Below are positions 17,728-27,752 of a stretch of DNA of 64,000 bases, piece by piece. Both the position numbers and the translations under genes were made by a program. The first letter of the stretch is position 1; every line of letters begins with the position of its first letter. The notes under the pieces were generated by a model. The model had not been told where the DNA came from and did not search any database. It worked only from the letters and a program-made list of their open reading frames with translations. This stretch comes from Hellea balneolensis DSM 19091 (GTDB lineage Bacteria; Pseudomonadota; Alphaproteobacteria; Caulobacterales; Maricaulaceae). The stretch covers positions 1,172,179-1,236,178 of the forward strand of contig NZ_AUAC01000002.1 of NCBI RefSeq assembly GCF_000428525.1, read 5' to 3'.

Positions 17728-19818
17728 TTACCAGATTTTGACGCGTTTTTCAGGCGGCAAATAAAGCGCGTCACCAGGCTGAACATTAAAGGCGTCATAC
17801 CAAGCATCAAAGTTTCGCACGATACCATTGGCTCTGAATTCACCCGGACTGTGCGGCCCGTTTTTAATCTGGGCCCGCATAGCTTCCTCGCGGAACTTAC
17901 GCTGCCAGATTTGGCCATAAGCCAAGAAGAAACGCTGATCTCCGGTCATGCCGTCAATGACAGGCGCTTCTTGACCATTAAGCGAGCGCTTATAAGCTGC
18001 GTAGGCCATAGTGATACCCGTCAAATCACCGATATTCTCACCCATAGTCAGTTTACCATTCAGATTCTCTCCCGGCAGCGGCTCAAATTCGCTATACTGA
18101 TCGCCCAAAGCTCCGGACAGCTCTTCAAAAGCTTTCCCATCTTCTTCGGTCCACCAGTCACGTTGTACACCGTTCCCGTCTGTCTTGCGGCCCTGATCAT
18201 CAAACCCATGCCCCATTTCATGGCCAATTACCGCGCCGATACCGCCGTAATTCACAGCCGGGTCTGCGGCCGGGTCAAAGAATGGCGCTTGCAGGATAGC
18301 TGCAGGGAAGACAATCTCATTCAGAGATGCGCGGTAATAAGCGTTCACTGTTTGCGGGTTCATACCCCACTCACCCCGATCAATTGGACCGCCAAGCTTT
18401 CCAATATTATCGTTCCAGGACCAAATATTGGCGGATTTAATCGTTCCGATCAAATCATTGCGATCCACCTCAAGGGCAGAATAATCTGTCCATTCGTCCG
18501 GATAACCGATTTTCGGATTAAACTTCGCGAGCTTATCTTGAGCTTCTACTTTTGTCGCATCGTCCATCCATTCAAGATTATCGATACCGTCTTTAAAGGC
18601 TGCTCGCAGGTTCTCAATCAGCTTATCCATTTCTCGTTTCGCAACAAGCGGGAAGTGTTTCTCTACATAAACCTTACCAACCATTTCGCCCATCGTACCA
18701 TCAATCTGACTTACAGCGCGCTTCCAGCGGTCTTGCTGAACCTCGGTACCGCGAAGGGCTTTCCCGTAAAACGCAAAGCGGGCTTCATCAATTTCGCTGG
18801 GAAGATAGGAGGCCATGCTTCCGACATAATGCGCTTTCATATAAGCTTTGATAACGTCCAAATCAGCGCGATCAAAAATACGAGCCAAGCCGCGAATGGC
18901 ATCATTCTCGCGTACAACAAAATGCGTTTGATCGGACAAGCCCGAAGACGCCAGCATTTCAGTCCAAGGAAAGCCTTTTGCATAGCTCGTAAGACGCTCA
19001 AGACGCATTTTATTATAAGTCAGGCTACGATTACGACGTTTTGTATTTGTCCAATGCACACGTGCCATAGACGTTTCAAAAGCCATGACCTTACGGGCAC
19101 TTCCAAGTGGGTTTTCATCCCCCGCGGCTTCGAGCATAGCCCGGAGATATTGGATATAGGCCGCGCGAAGCTCATCAGATTTCTCACCCTCATCCAGATA
19201 ATAATCGCGATTAGGCATACCTAGCCCAGATTGAGTGATATAAAATATATAATTTTCAACATCTTTAACGTCGACATCGACCCAGCCTCCAACAGGAGCG
19301 CGGACACCCATCGACGGGTCGCCCATGATTGTGGCAGCTTCTTCTTTGGTTGTTACAGCGGCAATTTTTTCAAGATCAGCCGCGATCGGGGTTAAGCCCG
19401 CGGCATTAATCGCGTCCATATCCATAAAGGCGGCATAGAAGTCACCAATTTTCTGTTCCTCAGAACCAGGAGCGGCATCTTTTGCGGCGGCTTCTTCGAT
19501 GATGACTTTGACGCGCTCATCTGACAAATCGCGCAGCGCTGTAAAGGCTCCATAAGAGGACTTATCGGCCGGGATTTCTGTTTTGTCTAACCAAGCGCCA
19601 TTCACATATTTAAAGAAATTGTCTCCAGGCTTAACAGAGGTATCCATATATTCTGTGGCAACACCAAAAGTTCCCAAAACAGGTTGAGTTGATAAAGCTT
19701 CGGTTTTGACCGCCTCAGATTTTTCAGAGGACGATGTATCTGTTCCGTTATTATTACACGCGGCGAGGCTCAAGCTCAGCGCCAGCAGGCTTGGCGCGAG
19801 GATATTTTTAAGTGTCAT
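17728..19818 (-). CDS. M13 family metallopeptidase lipoprotein (PepO/neprilysin-like)
   Basis: This 696-residue zinc peptidase has the family length and the catalytic HEMGH at 533-537, with the third zinc ligand Glu594 in GENIGDLTG. Asn and Ala residues in the substrate-binding NAYY segment are also present. A signal sequence ends in the lipobox LAAC, so the enzyme is probably anchored to the outer or inner membrane on the periplasmic side. M13 enzymes cut short peptides. The ATG at 19818 is preferred because AAGGGA lies about 8 bases before it. It begins 39 bases after the RND permease stop and may be the last gene of the efflux operon. Confidence 0.92.
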   Translation of the reverse strand: MTLKNILAPSLLALSLSLAACNNNGTDTSSSEKSEAVKTEALSTQPVLGTFGVATEYMDTSVKPGDNFFKYVNGAWLDKTEIPADKSSYGAFTALRDLSDERVKVIIEEAAAKDAAPGSEEQKIGDFYAAFMDMDAINAAGLTPIAADLEKIAAVTTKEEAATIMGDPSMGVRAPVGGWVDVDVKDVENYIFYITQSGLGMPNRDYYLDEGEKSDELRAAYIQYLRAMLEAAGDENPLGSARKVMAFETSMARVHWTNTKRRNRSLTYNKMRLERLTSYAKGFPWTEMLASSGLSDQTHFVVRENDAIRGLARIFDRADLDVIKAYMKAHYVGSMASYLPSEIDEARFAFYGKALRGTEVQQDRWKRAVSQIDGTMGEMVGKVYVEKHFPLVAKREMDKLIENLRAAFKDGIDNLEWMDDATKVEAQDKLAKFNPKIGYPDEWTDYSALEVDRNDLIGTIKSANIWSWNDNIGKLGGPIDRGEWGMNPQTVNAYYRASLNEIVFPAAILQAPFFDPAADPAVNYGGIGAVIGHEMGHGFDDQGRKTDGNGVQRDWWTEEDGKAFEELSGALGDQYSEFEPLPGENLNGKLTMGENIGDLTGITMAYAAYKRSLNGQEAPVIDGMTGDQRFFLAYGQIWQRKFREEAMRAQIKNGPHSPGEFRANGIVRNFDAWYDAFNVQPGDALYLPPEKRVKIW

Positions 19819-19856
19819 GCTATGCATCCCTTTTAGGTTATAAATGTAAGTTCTAG

Positions 19857-22800
19857 TTACTCTGCAGGTGCGGGCGTGGCAACTGATGGCGGGATATCAT
19901 CAATGATATCCTCATCGAGTTCCATATCGTCCAAAGCCAAAGCCATTTTCGGATCATATGTTGACCCGAGGCCTGGCTGTTTTTCTCCACGCCATAATCC
20001 GCGGAAGAAGCGGCGAATATCAACACCGATACCATACATGGCCGGCACCAACATGAGAGTCAGGAAGAAATCAAACAAGACACCAAAGGCCAACGCAACA
20101 ACCATGGGTTTGAGGAACTCAGCTTGGGTGGACGTCTCAAACAGGATTGGCGTTATGCCGATGAAGGTCGTCACCGATGTCAATAAAATTGGGCGGAAAC
20201 GCGCGACGCAAGAGTCGAGCATAGCTTGATAAGCTCCTACCCCCTTGTCGCGTAATCTGTTGACGTAATCAATGAGAACCAAGTTATCATTTACGGCAAC
20301 GCCAGAGGCAGCAAAGAAGCCAAAAAGGCTGAAGATACCGAAAGGCACGCCCGTCACAAGATTACCAAAAATCATACCAATAAAGGCAAAGGGAATCGCG
20401 ATCATAATCAAGAGCGGCAGCGCATAAGAGCGGAAGGCAATTGCGAGCAAAATATACATGGAAATTAAAATCGCAAAACCTGAAATCATTAACTCTCTGA
20501 CGAAAGTCGTTTGGATTTCATCATCCCCAACCTGAATGCGCGAGACGAGCGGATGTCGTAATTCCCATTGCGGGAAGAAATTCTCGTTTAAGTCTTTCTT
20601 GAGTTTGCCAACTTCTTGTTGATCTCCGCGCACACGTGCTCCTGTATAGTTCACTTGCTTACGGTCACGGCGGCGAATACGTCCGACGCCTTCGGCGAAT
20701 TCAACTTCGGCCACGGAGTAAAGCGGGACTTCAACCCCGTTAGCACTTCGAATGCGAAGCTCTTTCAAACTGTCAATACTTTCGCGGGCCGCTGTTGGAT
20801 AACGTACCATTACGCGAACGTCTTCGCCATTACGCGGAAGACGTTGAACCTCACGGCCATAAAACGCTTCGCGCACTTGGCGCGTGACATCTGCCAAGGT
20901 GATACCCAATGTCTCCGCGCCTGGCTTCATATTGAACCGCACTTCGCTAGCAGAGCTTTCAAGACTGTCCCAAGCACGTGTTACAGCGCTAAAGCCTTCG
21001 ATTTCCTCTTTAAGTTCTAGCAGCGCAACTTTGAGTGCTTCGGGATCAGAGGACGTTATACCATAGTAGAGACCACCACCATTTTCGCCTCCGCCTTCGG
21101 TGGTTCCGTAATTAACGCGATAGGCATCCGGAATAGGCCCGACATATTCTTCGAGCTTATCTGCGATGGCTTTGGTCGATGCATTATTTCGTTCCGACGT
21201 GACAGTAAGACCAAGAAAGCCCTCAACGCCGCGGCTTTCGGTAATTGTTCCGGGATTAGCAATAACATTCACGCCTTCTTCGACGCCGAAGTCTTCCTGT
21301 CCGTTTTCATTGAGCATTTTAATTCCGGCCTCGACCTGCTGGCGAACTTGTTCGCGGCGTTCGAATGTTGTCCCTTCCGGAAAACGCGCAGAAAATTGAA
21401 TCATATCCGCTTCGACCTCAGGCAGGAAAGCGCGCGGCGCAATACCTGCGCCGAGCAACATGAAAGCCATTATCATCATACCAACAAAGGTTGAGAGTGT
21501 GATATATCTGTAATTTATAAGCGTCGCGATGACAGGACGAAATTTATGCTGCGCAAAGCTGACAAGTGACCCCGCCAATTTTGACTGAAACCGCATAAGA
21601 CGCCCTTGTTCGTCATGATCAATAGGCTTCAAATGGCGTAAATGAGCCGGGAGAATGAAGAAAGCTTCCAAAAGCGAGAAACACAGCACGGCAATAACAA
21701 CCAAGCTAATTTGCGCCAGAATAGACGCGAAGGGCCCCGTCATTAACAAGAACGGAATGAACATCATGATGGTTGTGATAACCGCAAAAAAGACAGGCTT
21801 AGCGACCATATTGGCACCGGCTATAGCGCCGCGCTCTCCTGAAATTCCATTTTCAACATGGAAATAAGCTGACTCGCCGACGACAATGGCGTCATCCACA
21901 ACAATCCCGATCACCAATAGGAACGCAAAGAGCGAAATCATATTCAGCGTGACACCAATCGCTCCGGCAATAGCCAATGATCCGACAAATGCAGCCGCAA
22001 TACCCACGGTCACCCACACGGCCACTGCGGGACGCAAAAACAGCATGAGGGTAATTAACACTAAGACCATACCGGAGAGAGCATTCCCGCCGATAAGATC
22101 CATACGGCTATCAAACATTGTAGAGCCGTCAAACCATATACCGAAGTTCAAATCTGGAGGAAGTTTCTCGTTGATTTCTTTCTCAAACTTCCGGATGGCT
22201 TCACCGGAACTTGTAATATCCATTTTATCTGGGCTGGAAACACGGAAAATAGCGGCAGGCTGTCCGCGGAATGTCGCGGCGAATTTATCATCATCAAAAC
22301 CGTCAATGACTTTCGCAATATCACCCACACGCACTGTACCGCCCTGAGCTGTTTGGCGAACAATAATTTTCTCAAAATCCGCTTTGTTATCAGCCAGATT
22401 TCGTGCCCGTAATTGCAAATTACCGCCCGAGGTTTCTACCGTGCCGGCAGATTGGTTCACAGATGTCCCAGAAATAGCCTGCGCGACTTGAGTAAAGGTC
22501 AGACCATAACGCTTAAGCGCATCCTCGGAGACCTCAATCGTGACTTGCTCGGGTATCTTTGAAATTTGTTCCGTAAGCTGTAATCCAGTAAGTTTGGTCA
22601 GCTCCAGACGTAATTCATTTGCTTCGCGCTGTAAGGTCAGCCGGTCCTTCTGGCCGTAAAGCGCAAGATACATTATATCGGGACGGGCATCCCACCGAAA
22701 AACCTGCGGACGGAAACTGTCAGGGGGTAAGTTACGGATACCGTCAACACGGGATTTCACTTCATCCAATAATTTTTCATAATCAACGCCCAGTTTGGTG

Positions 22801-23084
22801 CGCACATTAATAGTACCGGAGCCTTCACTAGCAGTGGATTCAATATAATCCACACCGTCCAGACCATCGACGGCTTCTTCAGCTCGGACGACAAGCTGCT
22901 CAGCGACATCTCGCGGGCTAGCCCCTGGCCAAGACATGGAAATTGTTATGCCATTAAATGTCGTTTGCGGAATAAATTCACGCTCTAAATTCATATAGCC
23001 AAAAATGCCCGTCACAAACATGACGAACATCATTAGATTGGCTGCGACCGGGTTTTTAACAAACCATGTGATTAAAGATCTCAT
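19857..23084 (-). CDS. RND efflux transporter permease subunit (AcrB/MexB superfamily)
   Basis: The 1075-residue inner-membrane pump has the duplicated RND layout: one helix, a large periplasmic loop, six helices, a second loop and six helices. The proton-relay aspartate pair is visible in VIGIVVDDAIVVGE in the fourth helix. The periplasmic porter parts contain ISMSWPGASPRDVAEQLV and SARFPEGTTFERREQV. A charged tail of about 50 residues rich in Asp and Glu follows the last helix. It overlaps the adaptor gene by four bases (ATGA), so the two are made together. Such pumps expel drugs, detergents or metabolites. The substrate is unknown. Confidence 0.95.
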   Translation of the reverse strand: MRSLITWFVKNPVAANLMMFVMFVTGIFGYMNLEREFIPQTTFNGITISMSWPGASPRDVAEQLVVRAEEAVDGLDGVDYIESTASEGSGTINVRTKLGVDYEKLLDEVKSRVDGIRNLPPDSFRPQVFRWDARPDIMYLALYGQKDRLTLQREANELRLELTKLTGLQLTEQISKIPEQVTIEVSEDALKRYGLTFTQVAQAISGTSVNQSAGTVETSGGNLQLRARNLADNKADFEKIIVRQTAQGGTVRVGDIAKVIDGFDDDKFAATFRGQPAAIFRVSSPDKMDITSSGEAIRKFEKEINEKLPPDLNFGIWFDGSTMFDSRMDLIGGNALSGMVLVLITLMLFLRPAVAVWVTVGIAAAFVGSLAIAGAIGVTLNMISLFAFLLVIGIVVDDAIVVGESAYFHVENGISGERGAIAGANMVAKPVFFAVITTIMMFIPFLLMTGPFASILAQISLVVIAVLCFSLLEAFFILPAHLRHLKPIDHDEQGRLMRFQSKLAGSLVSFAQHKFRPVIATLINYRYITLSTFVGMMIMAFMLLGAGIAPRAFLPEVEADMIQFSARFPEGTTFERREQVRQQVEAGIKMLNENGQEDFGVEEGVNVIANPGTITESRGVEGFLGLTVTSERNNASTKAIADKLEEYVGPIPDAYRVNYGTTEGGGENGGGLYYGITSSDPEALKVALLELKEEIEGFSAVTRAWDSLESSASEVRFNMKPGAETLGITLADVTRQVREAFYGREVQRLPRNGEDVRVMVRYPTAARESIDSLKELRIRSANGVEVPLYSVAEVEFAEGVGRIRRRDRKQVNYTGARVRGDQQEVGKLKKDLNENFFPQWELRHPLVSRIQVGDDEIQTTFVRELMISGFAILISMYILLAIAFRSYALPLLIMIAIPFAFIGMIFGNLVTGVPFGIFSLFGFFAASGVAVNDNLVLIDYVNRLRDKGVGAYQAMLDSCVARFRPILLTSVTTFIGITPILFETSTQAEFLKPMVVALAFGVLFDFFLTLMLVPAMYGIGVDIRRFFRGLWRGEKQPGLGSTYDPKMALALDDMELDEDIIDDIPPSVATPAPAE

Positions 23085-24511
23085 TGCTCACTCTCCGATG
23101 TCGCGGCACTGCCATCCCCTGTATCCGCTTCATTACTTTTTTTCTTATCACTCTTTTTGGCTGACGGCTCGTCAATCTTCTCGTCTGACGTGCCGTCTTT
23201 TTTACCCCAACGGCGTTTTTTCTTCTTCCCGTCTTTCTCGGCCTCTTTCATCTTTTTCATCCATTCGGGCTCTGGCGGATCGACGAGTATTTTTGTCGGA
23301 TCTTCCGCATCTAGAACTTTTAACGTCATGGAGACGCGTGATTTTTCCATCGGAGATAAGACAACCAACTCTCCAGCTTCAACGCCGCTAAACAGGAAAG
23401 CCTTATCCGCATCCGTATCCAAAACATCGGCGACACGCACATCGACCTTACCTTTATCATTTACAACATAAACCTCATCTTCAGGGCGAAGTCCGTCGCG
23501 GGGGAGAACAATAACATTCTCAAATGTCTTTCCTTTAACCACTGCATCAACGAAAAGTCCTGGCGGCAAAGGCACGCCGTTTTCAGAGGACCCATCTCCA
23601 TATGGATCAAAAACTTCGGCAATTGCAAACAACGCTCGTGTTTGCGTATCATATGTTGGGTCTGTCCGCATGATTTTACCATTCCAGAACTGTGTTTTCC
23701 CTCCGATCACAGCGCTTAACGTGACGTCGGGGGCGGAAGCGCGATCTTTTGCTACAAAGGCAATCGGCAAATCAATTTTGGACAAATCAGCATCCGTCAA
23801 AGGCAGCCGCACCTCAACAATATCAGTCGAAAATATACGGCCAAGGGCTCTACCTGGGGAAACGAATTGCCCAAGATCTGAACTTTTCGTACGAACGCGG
23901 CCATCAAAAGGAGCACGAACAGCTGTGCGTTTTAATTGCAGCTCTGCTGTTTCAAGTTCGGCCTGAGCCGCCATGAGTGAGGCTTCTGCTTGAGCTTGCT
24001 GCGGCTGACGCAAAGCTAATGCGCTGGCTTCACCCCGTCCCAATTCTTCATAGTCTTGGCGCGCTATTTCGCCTTCTGCTTTTTCACGGATAAGGACTTG
24101 TTCAGCTTGCGCAATATTGGCTTTAGCGCGAATGACGTTCACTTTGTAATCAGAATCTTCGACGCGAATAAGCGTTTCACCTTTGCGAATTATACCGCCC
24201 TCAATAAAATTCGGAGACACATAAACAATTTTACCCCCAACTTCGGGCACTAAATCAATTTCAGTGCGCGGCCTCGCTTCACCTTGCGTCGTGACTGAAA
24301 GCTGGACATCATCCTGCACAGCATAATCTGCAATAACCGCAAGCGTGTTGAAAGAGCGCTTCTTTTCCTCAGGCTTTTTGTTGAGCGCAATAATAATACT
24401 GGTCAAAACAAAGAAACCCAACACGATGGCGATGGGGATGAAAATCATCAAAAATTTTCTCATAAATCCGCTTTTATTTTTTTGCGGCAATGTGTGAGTG
24501 TCAGAAGACAT
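23081..24511 (-). CDS. RND efflux periplasmic adaptor (membrane fusion protein)
   Basis: This 476-residue adaptor has one N-terminal membrane helix (about residues 18-43), a split lipoyl/barrel-sandwich domain around a helical hairpin, and a beta-barrel part. ETLIRVEDSDYKVNVIRAKANI and KRTAVRAPFDGRV mark the lipoyl halves and hairpin. It should link the inner-membrane pump to the outer-membrane channel encoded by the gene before it. The last 60 residues form an odd low-complexity tail rich in Lys, Glu, Asp and Ser that most adaptors lack. It lies 16 bases after the outer-membrane gene. Confidence 0.93.
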   Translation of the reverse strand: MSSDTHTLPQKNKSGFMRKFLMIFIPIAIVLGFFVLTSIIIALNKKPEEKKRSFNTLAVIADYAVQDDVQLSVTTQGEARPRTEIDLVPEVGGKIVYVSPNFIEGGIIRKGETLIRVEDSDYKVNVIRAKANIAQAEQVLIREKAEGEIARQDYEELGRGEASALALRQPQQAQAEASLMAAQAELETAELQLKRTAVRAPFDGRVRTKSSDLGQFVSPGRALGRIFSTDIVEVRLPLTDADLSKIDLPIAFVAKDRASAPDVTLSAVIGGKTQFWNGKIMRTDPTYDTQTRALFAIAEVFDPYGDGSSENGVPLPPGLFVDAVVKGKTFENVIVLPRDGLRPEDEVYVVNDKGKVDVRVADVLDTDADKAFLFSGVEAGELVVLSPMEKSRVSMTLKVLDAEDPTKILVDPPEPEWMKKMKEAEKDGKKKKRRWGKKDGTSDEKIDEPSAKKSDKKKSNEADTGDGSAATSESEQ

Positions 24512-24527
24512 AAATTATTTTTCCATT

Positions 24528-25958
24528 TTAAGGCGCAGCACTCGCCGCATTATATGAGGCAAATACGCCATCAGTTTCTAAGCCGCCGCCAAGAGCAATG
24601 TGCATACGCACACGGTTGGCCAAGCGTTCTTTTCGGGCCCCGATCAGCTGTCCTTCCGCTGAAAGACGGCGTGATTGCGCATCAAGCAGTTGCAGGATTG
24701 TTGCAAGACCTTCGGTATAACGCAACTCCAAACGGTTTTCAGCCTCGCGGGCTTCATCAAGAGAGGTCCTGAGGGCCAGCTCACGCTCATAGAGGCGCTG
24801 CTCACCATCAAGCGCGTTTTCAACTTCGAGATAGGCCGTCAAAGCAGCTCCAGCATAGCTCTCAAGCTGTTGACGCAGGAGCGCTTCTTGTTGCGCAACA
24901 TTGGCCTTCAAGCGCCCCCCTTGGAAAATCGGCATAGCTGCACTGGCGACTAATCGAAGAACCAAGGCATCAATGTCAAAAAGTTCCTCAAAGCTTGTAG
25001 CGCCCAAACTTGTTGTACCGCGAAGGGATAATGTCGGCAGCAGGTTCTTACGCGCAATATCGATTTGAAGGCCCTGTGCTTTTAAGCGTTGCTCAAGAGC
25101 CAGAATGTCAGGACGTTTGCGCAATACATATCCCGGCGTTCCTGCCCCGGATAGCGGAGGCAGCACCGGCAGATCTGCCGCAGCTTGAATTTCCTCTGCA
25201 GGATAGCGGCGCAGCAAAACTTCCAACTGACGCGTAATGGATGACAAACGTTGTTCGCGAGACGCTTGCAGAGCTTGGGCATTGGCAACTGATGATCTCG
25301 CGAGGCGGACATCTGATGAGCCTGTAACGCCGCCCTCAAATCTGCGTTGGGTCAAGCGAAGGGCCCGCTCCTGTGTATCAACATCGCGCTCTGATAATTC
25401 AGTTAAAAGCCGGGCCTCAATAAGATCAAACCAAGCCTGCGTGACTTGACCGGCAATCGAGAGCCTGGCGCCGGCATAATCCGCTTGTGTTGCGCCAAGC
25501 TCGAAATTGCTGGCATTAACACCATCCTTGATCCGACCCCATAGGTCAGCTTCCCATGTAGCTGTGACGCCAAGATCGATATTTGTCGGGGTTTGGAAAG
25601 GCAAATTGGTTTGCGTACGCGTGTAGCTACTCGAAGCATTTACAGCCGGAAGCTTATCAGCTTTAGCAATCCTCGCGCGCTGCATGGCGGCATCGACACG
25701 CGCGGCGGCGGAGCGAATATTCGTATTCGCATCCAAGGCCTCGCTCACCAATTGGGTCAATGTGGCGTCAGAAAAGCTCCCAACCCAATCTGTCGTGGGC
25801 AGGTCTTCGGGCGCAGCTTCGTCCCAAATGGGCGCTGTAGGTGTTACCTGTTGTGCGGCAACGGGAGTCGGCTCTGGCTTGATCTTTGACAGGCTGTTTA
25901 GGCTGGCACACCCTGACAGTCCGATCACGCTTGCCGACAAAAGAATCGTAAAACGCAT
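24528..25958 (-). CDS. Efflux outer-membrane lipoprotein, NodT/OprM family
   Basis: The 476-residue protein is a TolC-type outer-membrane factor with a lipoprotein signal (lipobox LSGC after about 16 residues). Conserved parts are TDWVGSFSDATLTQLVSEAL, DLGVTATWEADLWGRIKDGV and the repeated coiled helices ending near RYTEGLATILQLLDAQ. These proteins form a trimeric channel through the outer membrane and periplasm. It is the first gene of the operon, ahead of adaptor and pump. A promoter and operator-like palindrome lie just upstream. Its ribosome site is AAGGAGA, 10 bases before the ATG. Confidence 0.94.
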   Translation of the reverse strand: MRFTILLSASVIGLSGCASLNSLSKIKPEPTPVAAQQVTPTAPIWDEAAPEDLPTTDWVGSFSDATLTQLVSEALDANTNIRSAAARVDAAMQRARIAKADKLPAVNASSSYTRTQTNLPFQTPTNIDLGVTATWEADLWGRIKDGVNASNFELGATQADYAGARLSIAGQVTQAWFDLIEARLLTELSERDVDTQERALRLTQRRFEGGVTGSSDVRLARSSVANAQALQASREQRLSSITRQLEVLLRRYPAEEIQAAADLPVLPPLSGAGTPGYVLRKRPDILALEQRLKAQGLQIDIARKNLLPTLSLRGTTSLGATSFEELFDIDALVLRLVASAAMPIFQGGRLKANVAQQEALLRQQLESYAGAALTAYLEVENALDGEQRLYERELALRTSLDEAREAENRLELRYTEGLATILQLLDAQSRRLSAEGQLIGARKERLANRVRMHIALGGGLETDGVFASYNAASAAP

Positions 25959-25980
25959 TATTCATGTCTCCTTGCATTCT

Positions 25981-26022
25981 TAAATAACAGCGCCTTAGCG
26001 AAAGTCAATCAATATTTATTGA
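25981..26022 (-). promoter_or_regulatory. Promoter and operator-like palindrome of the RND efflux operon
   Basis: On the minus strand TTGACT (26008-26003) and TATTTA (25986-25981) sit 16 bases apart, a good sigma-70-type pair, about 23 bases before the first efflux gene. The palindrome TCAATATTTATTGA (26009-26022) abuts the -35 element, and ATTG/CAAT repeats follow. This is where a TetR- or MarR-type repressor might bind, but no regulator gene is adjacent. Confidence 0.5.
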
Positions 26023-26242
26023 AAAACAATAAAAACCAAAAAAGCAGCTCTCTGCTTAAACATATACGAATTAAATTCATAAATCCGTTTATAGAATGGC
26101 GAAAACTTTAAATTTTTGACAGCAAATAAAGCAAGCCGCTTGTATCATTTTACTTGCAAGAGGTCCAATTAATGGGCTTATGGTGAGAGAAGACCCTGAC
26201 CTCATTGATTGACCTAAATGCGTAAGACAACCTCTATTATCC

Positions 26243-27592
26243 ATGAATCCTGAGCCCACAAATAGACGCCTGTCCGTACAGGACTTAACAGTTGTTTTGA
26301 CTGTCAGTCTCATCAGCCTACTAGGACTAAGCTTTTTGTTTAGTGTACCCCTTGGCGGAACATTGACCCTCGCAGCTCTCATGGCATCAATCCTGATAGC
26401 TTACGGATTTTCAGACGATAAAACGCCCTCGGAGCGAGGGTCTGGGACGTCCCCATTTAAGGCTGAGCAGGACTATCTTGCGGCGCAAGCCAATATGGCA
26501 GACAATATCACCGATGCTGTAGCAATCATCGATCAGCGCGAGCGAGTGATTTATGCCAATCCGGCCGCGCAAAAACTTCTTCAAATTACAAACCTTGGAC
26601 GCCCGCTCTCGACCTATATCCGTGAACCAACTGTCAGAGCCGTGGTGCAAGACGCATTGAAAGGCGACAAAACGGATGCTGTTATTTATCATGTTGAAAA
26701 TCCGACAGACAGTTACATCCGCGTTACAGCATCGCCCTTTACGCCGGATGTTTTTGACCCTCCCCGCCCCATGGCGCTTTTGTTTTTCTACGATGTCACC
26801 GAATATAATTTGGTTGATAGTCAGCGCGCAGATTTTTTGGCCAATGCCTCTCATGAATTAAAGACACCCGTAGCCTCTCTTTTAGGCTATATCGAAACAC
26901 TTCAAGGTCACGCCAAAGATGATCCTGAGGCCCGCGAAAAATTCTTAGGCATTATGCAAAGTCAGGCCGAGCGAATGCAGCGCCTCATCAATGATCTTTT
27001 ATCACTGCGCCGTATAGAGCAGGTCGAACATATTGCGCCTAATGAGACTGCTGATCTGCACTTGGCTGCGAAAGCCGCGATTGAAGCTGAAGAAATATAT
27101 GCGGATAAACGCCGCATAAAGATGAAGCTAAAATCAAAAAAGAAATGCTTGGTTGTTGGGCATCAAGATGAATTGATTCAGCTTGCTTTAAATTTACTCG
27201 ACAACGCCCTCAAAATTTCGGCGGATGGCACCCGAATAACGCTCTCTATTGATTACACAGAGAAATGGACACCGGGGCAAGCTTTTACAGGCAGCTCTTT
27301 TTCAGGCCTTGCCTCAACCCGCCGAATTGTGCCTGTTTCAACGCCCGAAAGGCCTCATTATATTATGACGATCAGGGATCAAGGTCCCGGCTTTTCAAGA
27401 GAACACATCCCCCGCATTGGGGAGCGTTTCTATCGGATCGCGGGCGACCTTAGCTCTCAAGACAAAGGTACAGGGCTTGGTTTGGCCATTGTTAAACATA
27501 TTACAAGACGCCATCGCGGCGGACTTTTAATTCAAAGTGCCAGAGGCGAAGGCACAGAATTCACCGTCATTCTTCCGTCCGCGCCGCAGTGA
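26243..27592 (+). CDS. phoR: Phosphate-regulon sensor histidine kinase PhoR
   Basis: The 449-residue kinase has two close membrane helices (about 17-35 and 40-55), then a PAS domain (about 80-190), and the HisKA motif NASHELKTPVASLLGYIETL with phosphorylated His204. The HATPase domain shows LNLLDNALK, RDQGPGF and GTGLGLAIVKHI. The short periplasmic part and the PAS domain match PhoR, which senses phosphate indirectly through PstB and PhoU. The neighbourhood with phoU and phoB supports this call. Unusually, phoR precedes phoU and phoB, and a PhoB box lies after phoR, not before it, so phoR may have its own weak promoter. Confidence 0.92.
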   Translation: MNPEPTNRRLSVQDLTVVLTVSLISLLGLSFLFSVPLGGTLTLAALMASILIAYGFSDDKTPSERGSGTSPFKAEQDYLAAQANMADNITDAVAIIDQRERVIYANPAAQKLLQITNLGRPLSTYIREPTVRAVVQDALKGDKTDAVIYHVENPTDSYIRVTASPFTPDVFDPPRPMALLFFYDVTEYNLVDSQRADFLANASHELKTPVASLLGYIETLQGHAKDDPEAREKFLGIMQSQAERMQRLINDLLSLRRIEQVEHIAPNETADLHLAAKAAIEAEEIYADKRRIKMKLKSKKKCLVVGHQDELIQLALNLLDNALKISADGTRITLSIDYTEKWTPGQAFTGSSFSGLASTRRIVPVSTPERPHYIMTIRDQGPGFSREHIPRIGERFYRIAGDLSSQDKGTGLGLAIVKHITRRHRGGLLIQSARGEGTEFTVILPSAPQ

Positions 27593-27638
27593 TCACGTTG
27601 CGTATCACGGCAGGCAGAGCTTTGCATAATTATTTGAA

Positions 27639-27671
27639 CTGTCATATCACTGTCATAAGTCTGTCATAATT
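27639..27671 (+). promoter_or_regulatory. Three-copy PhoB box and promoter of phoU-phoB
   Basis: CTGTCAT occurs three times at 27639, 27650 and 27661 with an exact 11-bp period and AT-rich spacers, the clearest possible PhoB site. A -10-like TATGTT lies at 27680-27685, about 12 bases after the last repeat, the distance usual for PhoB-activated promoters. It should drive phoU and phoB as an autoregulatory loop. Confidence 0.92.
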
Positions 27672-27752
27672 ACACAAGATATGTTATCGTGCATCTTAAG
27701 GATAACTGACTGACTCTTTCAGCTTCAGTCCTTAGGCAAGGAATGACAGAAA

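Noticed and set aside
17311..19224. Very long open frame (637 codons) on the plus strand opposite the M13 peptidase gene
   Set aside because: It mirrors the codon structure of the M13 gene, whose catalytic motifs are intact. The opposite-strand protein has no recognisable domain and an unnatural composition.
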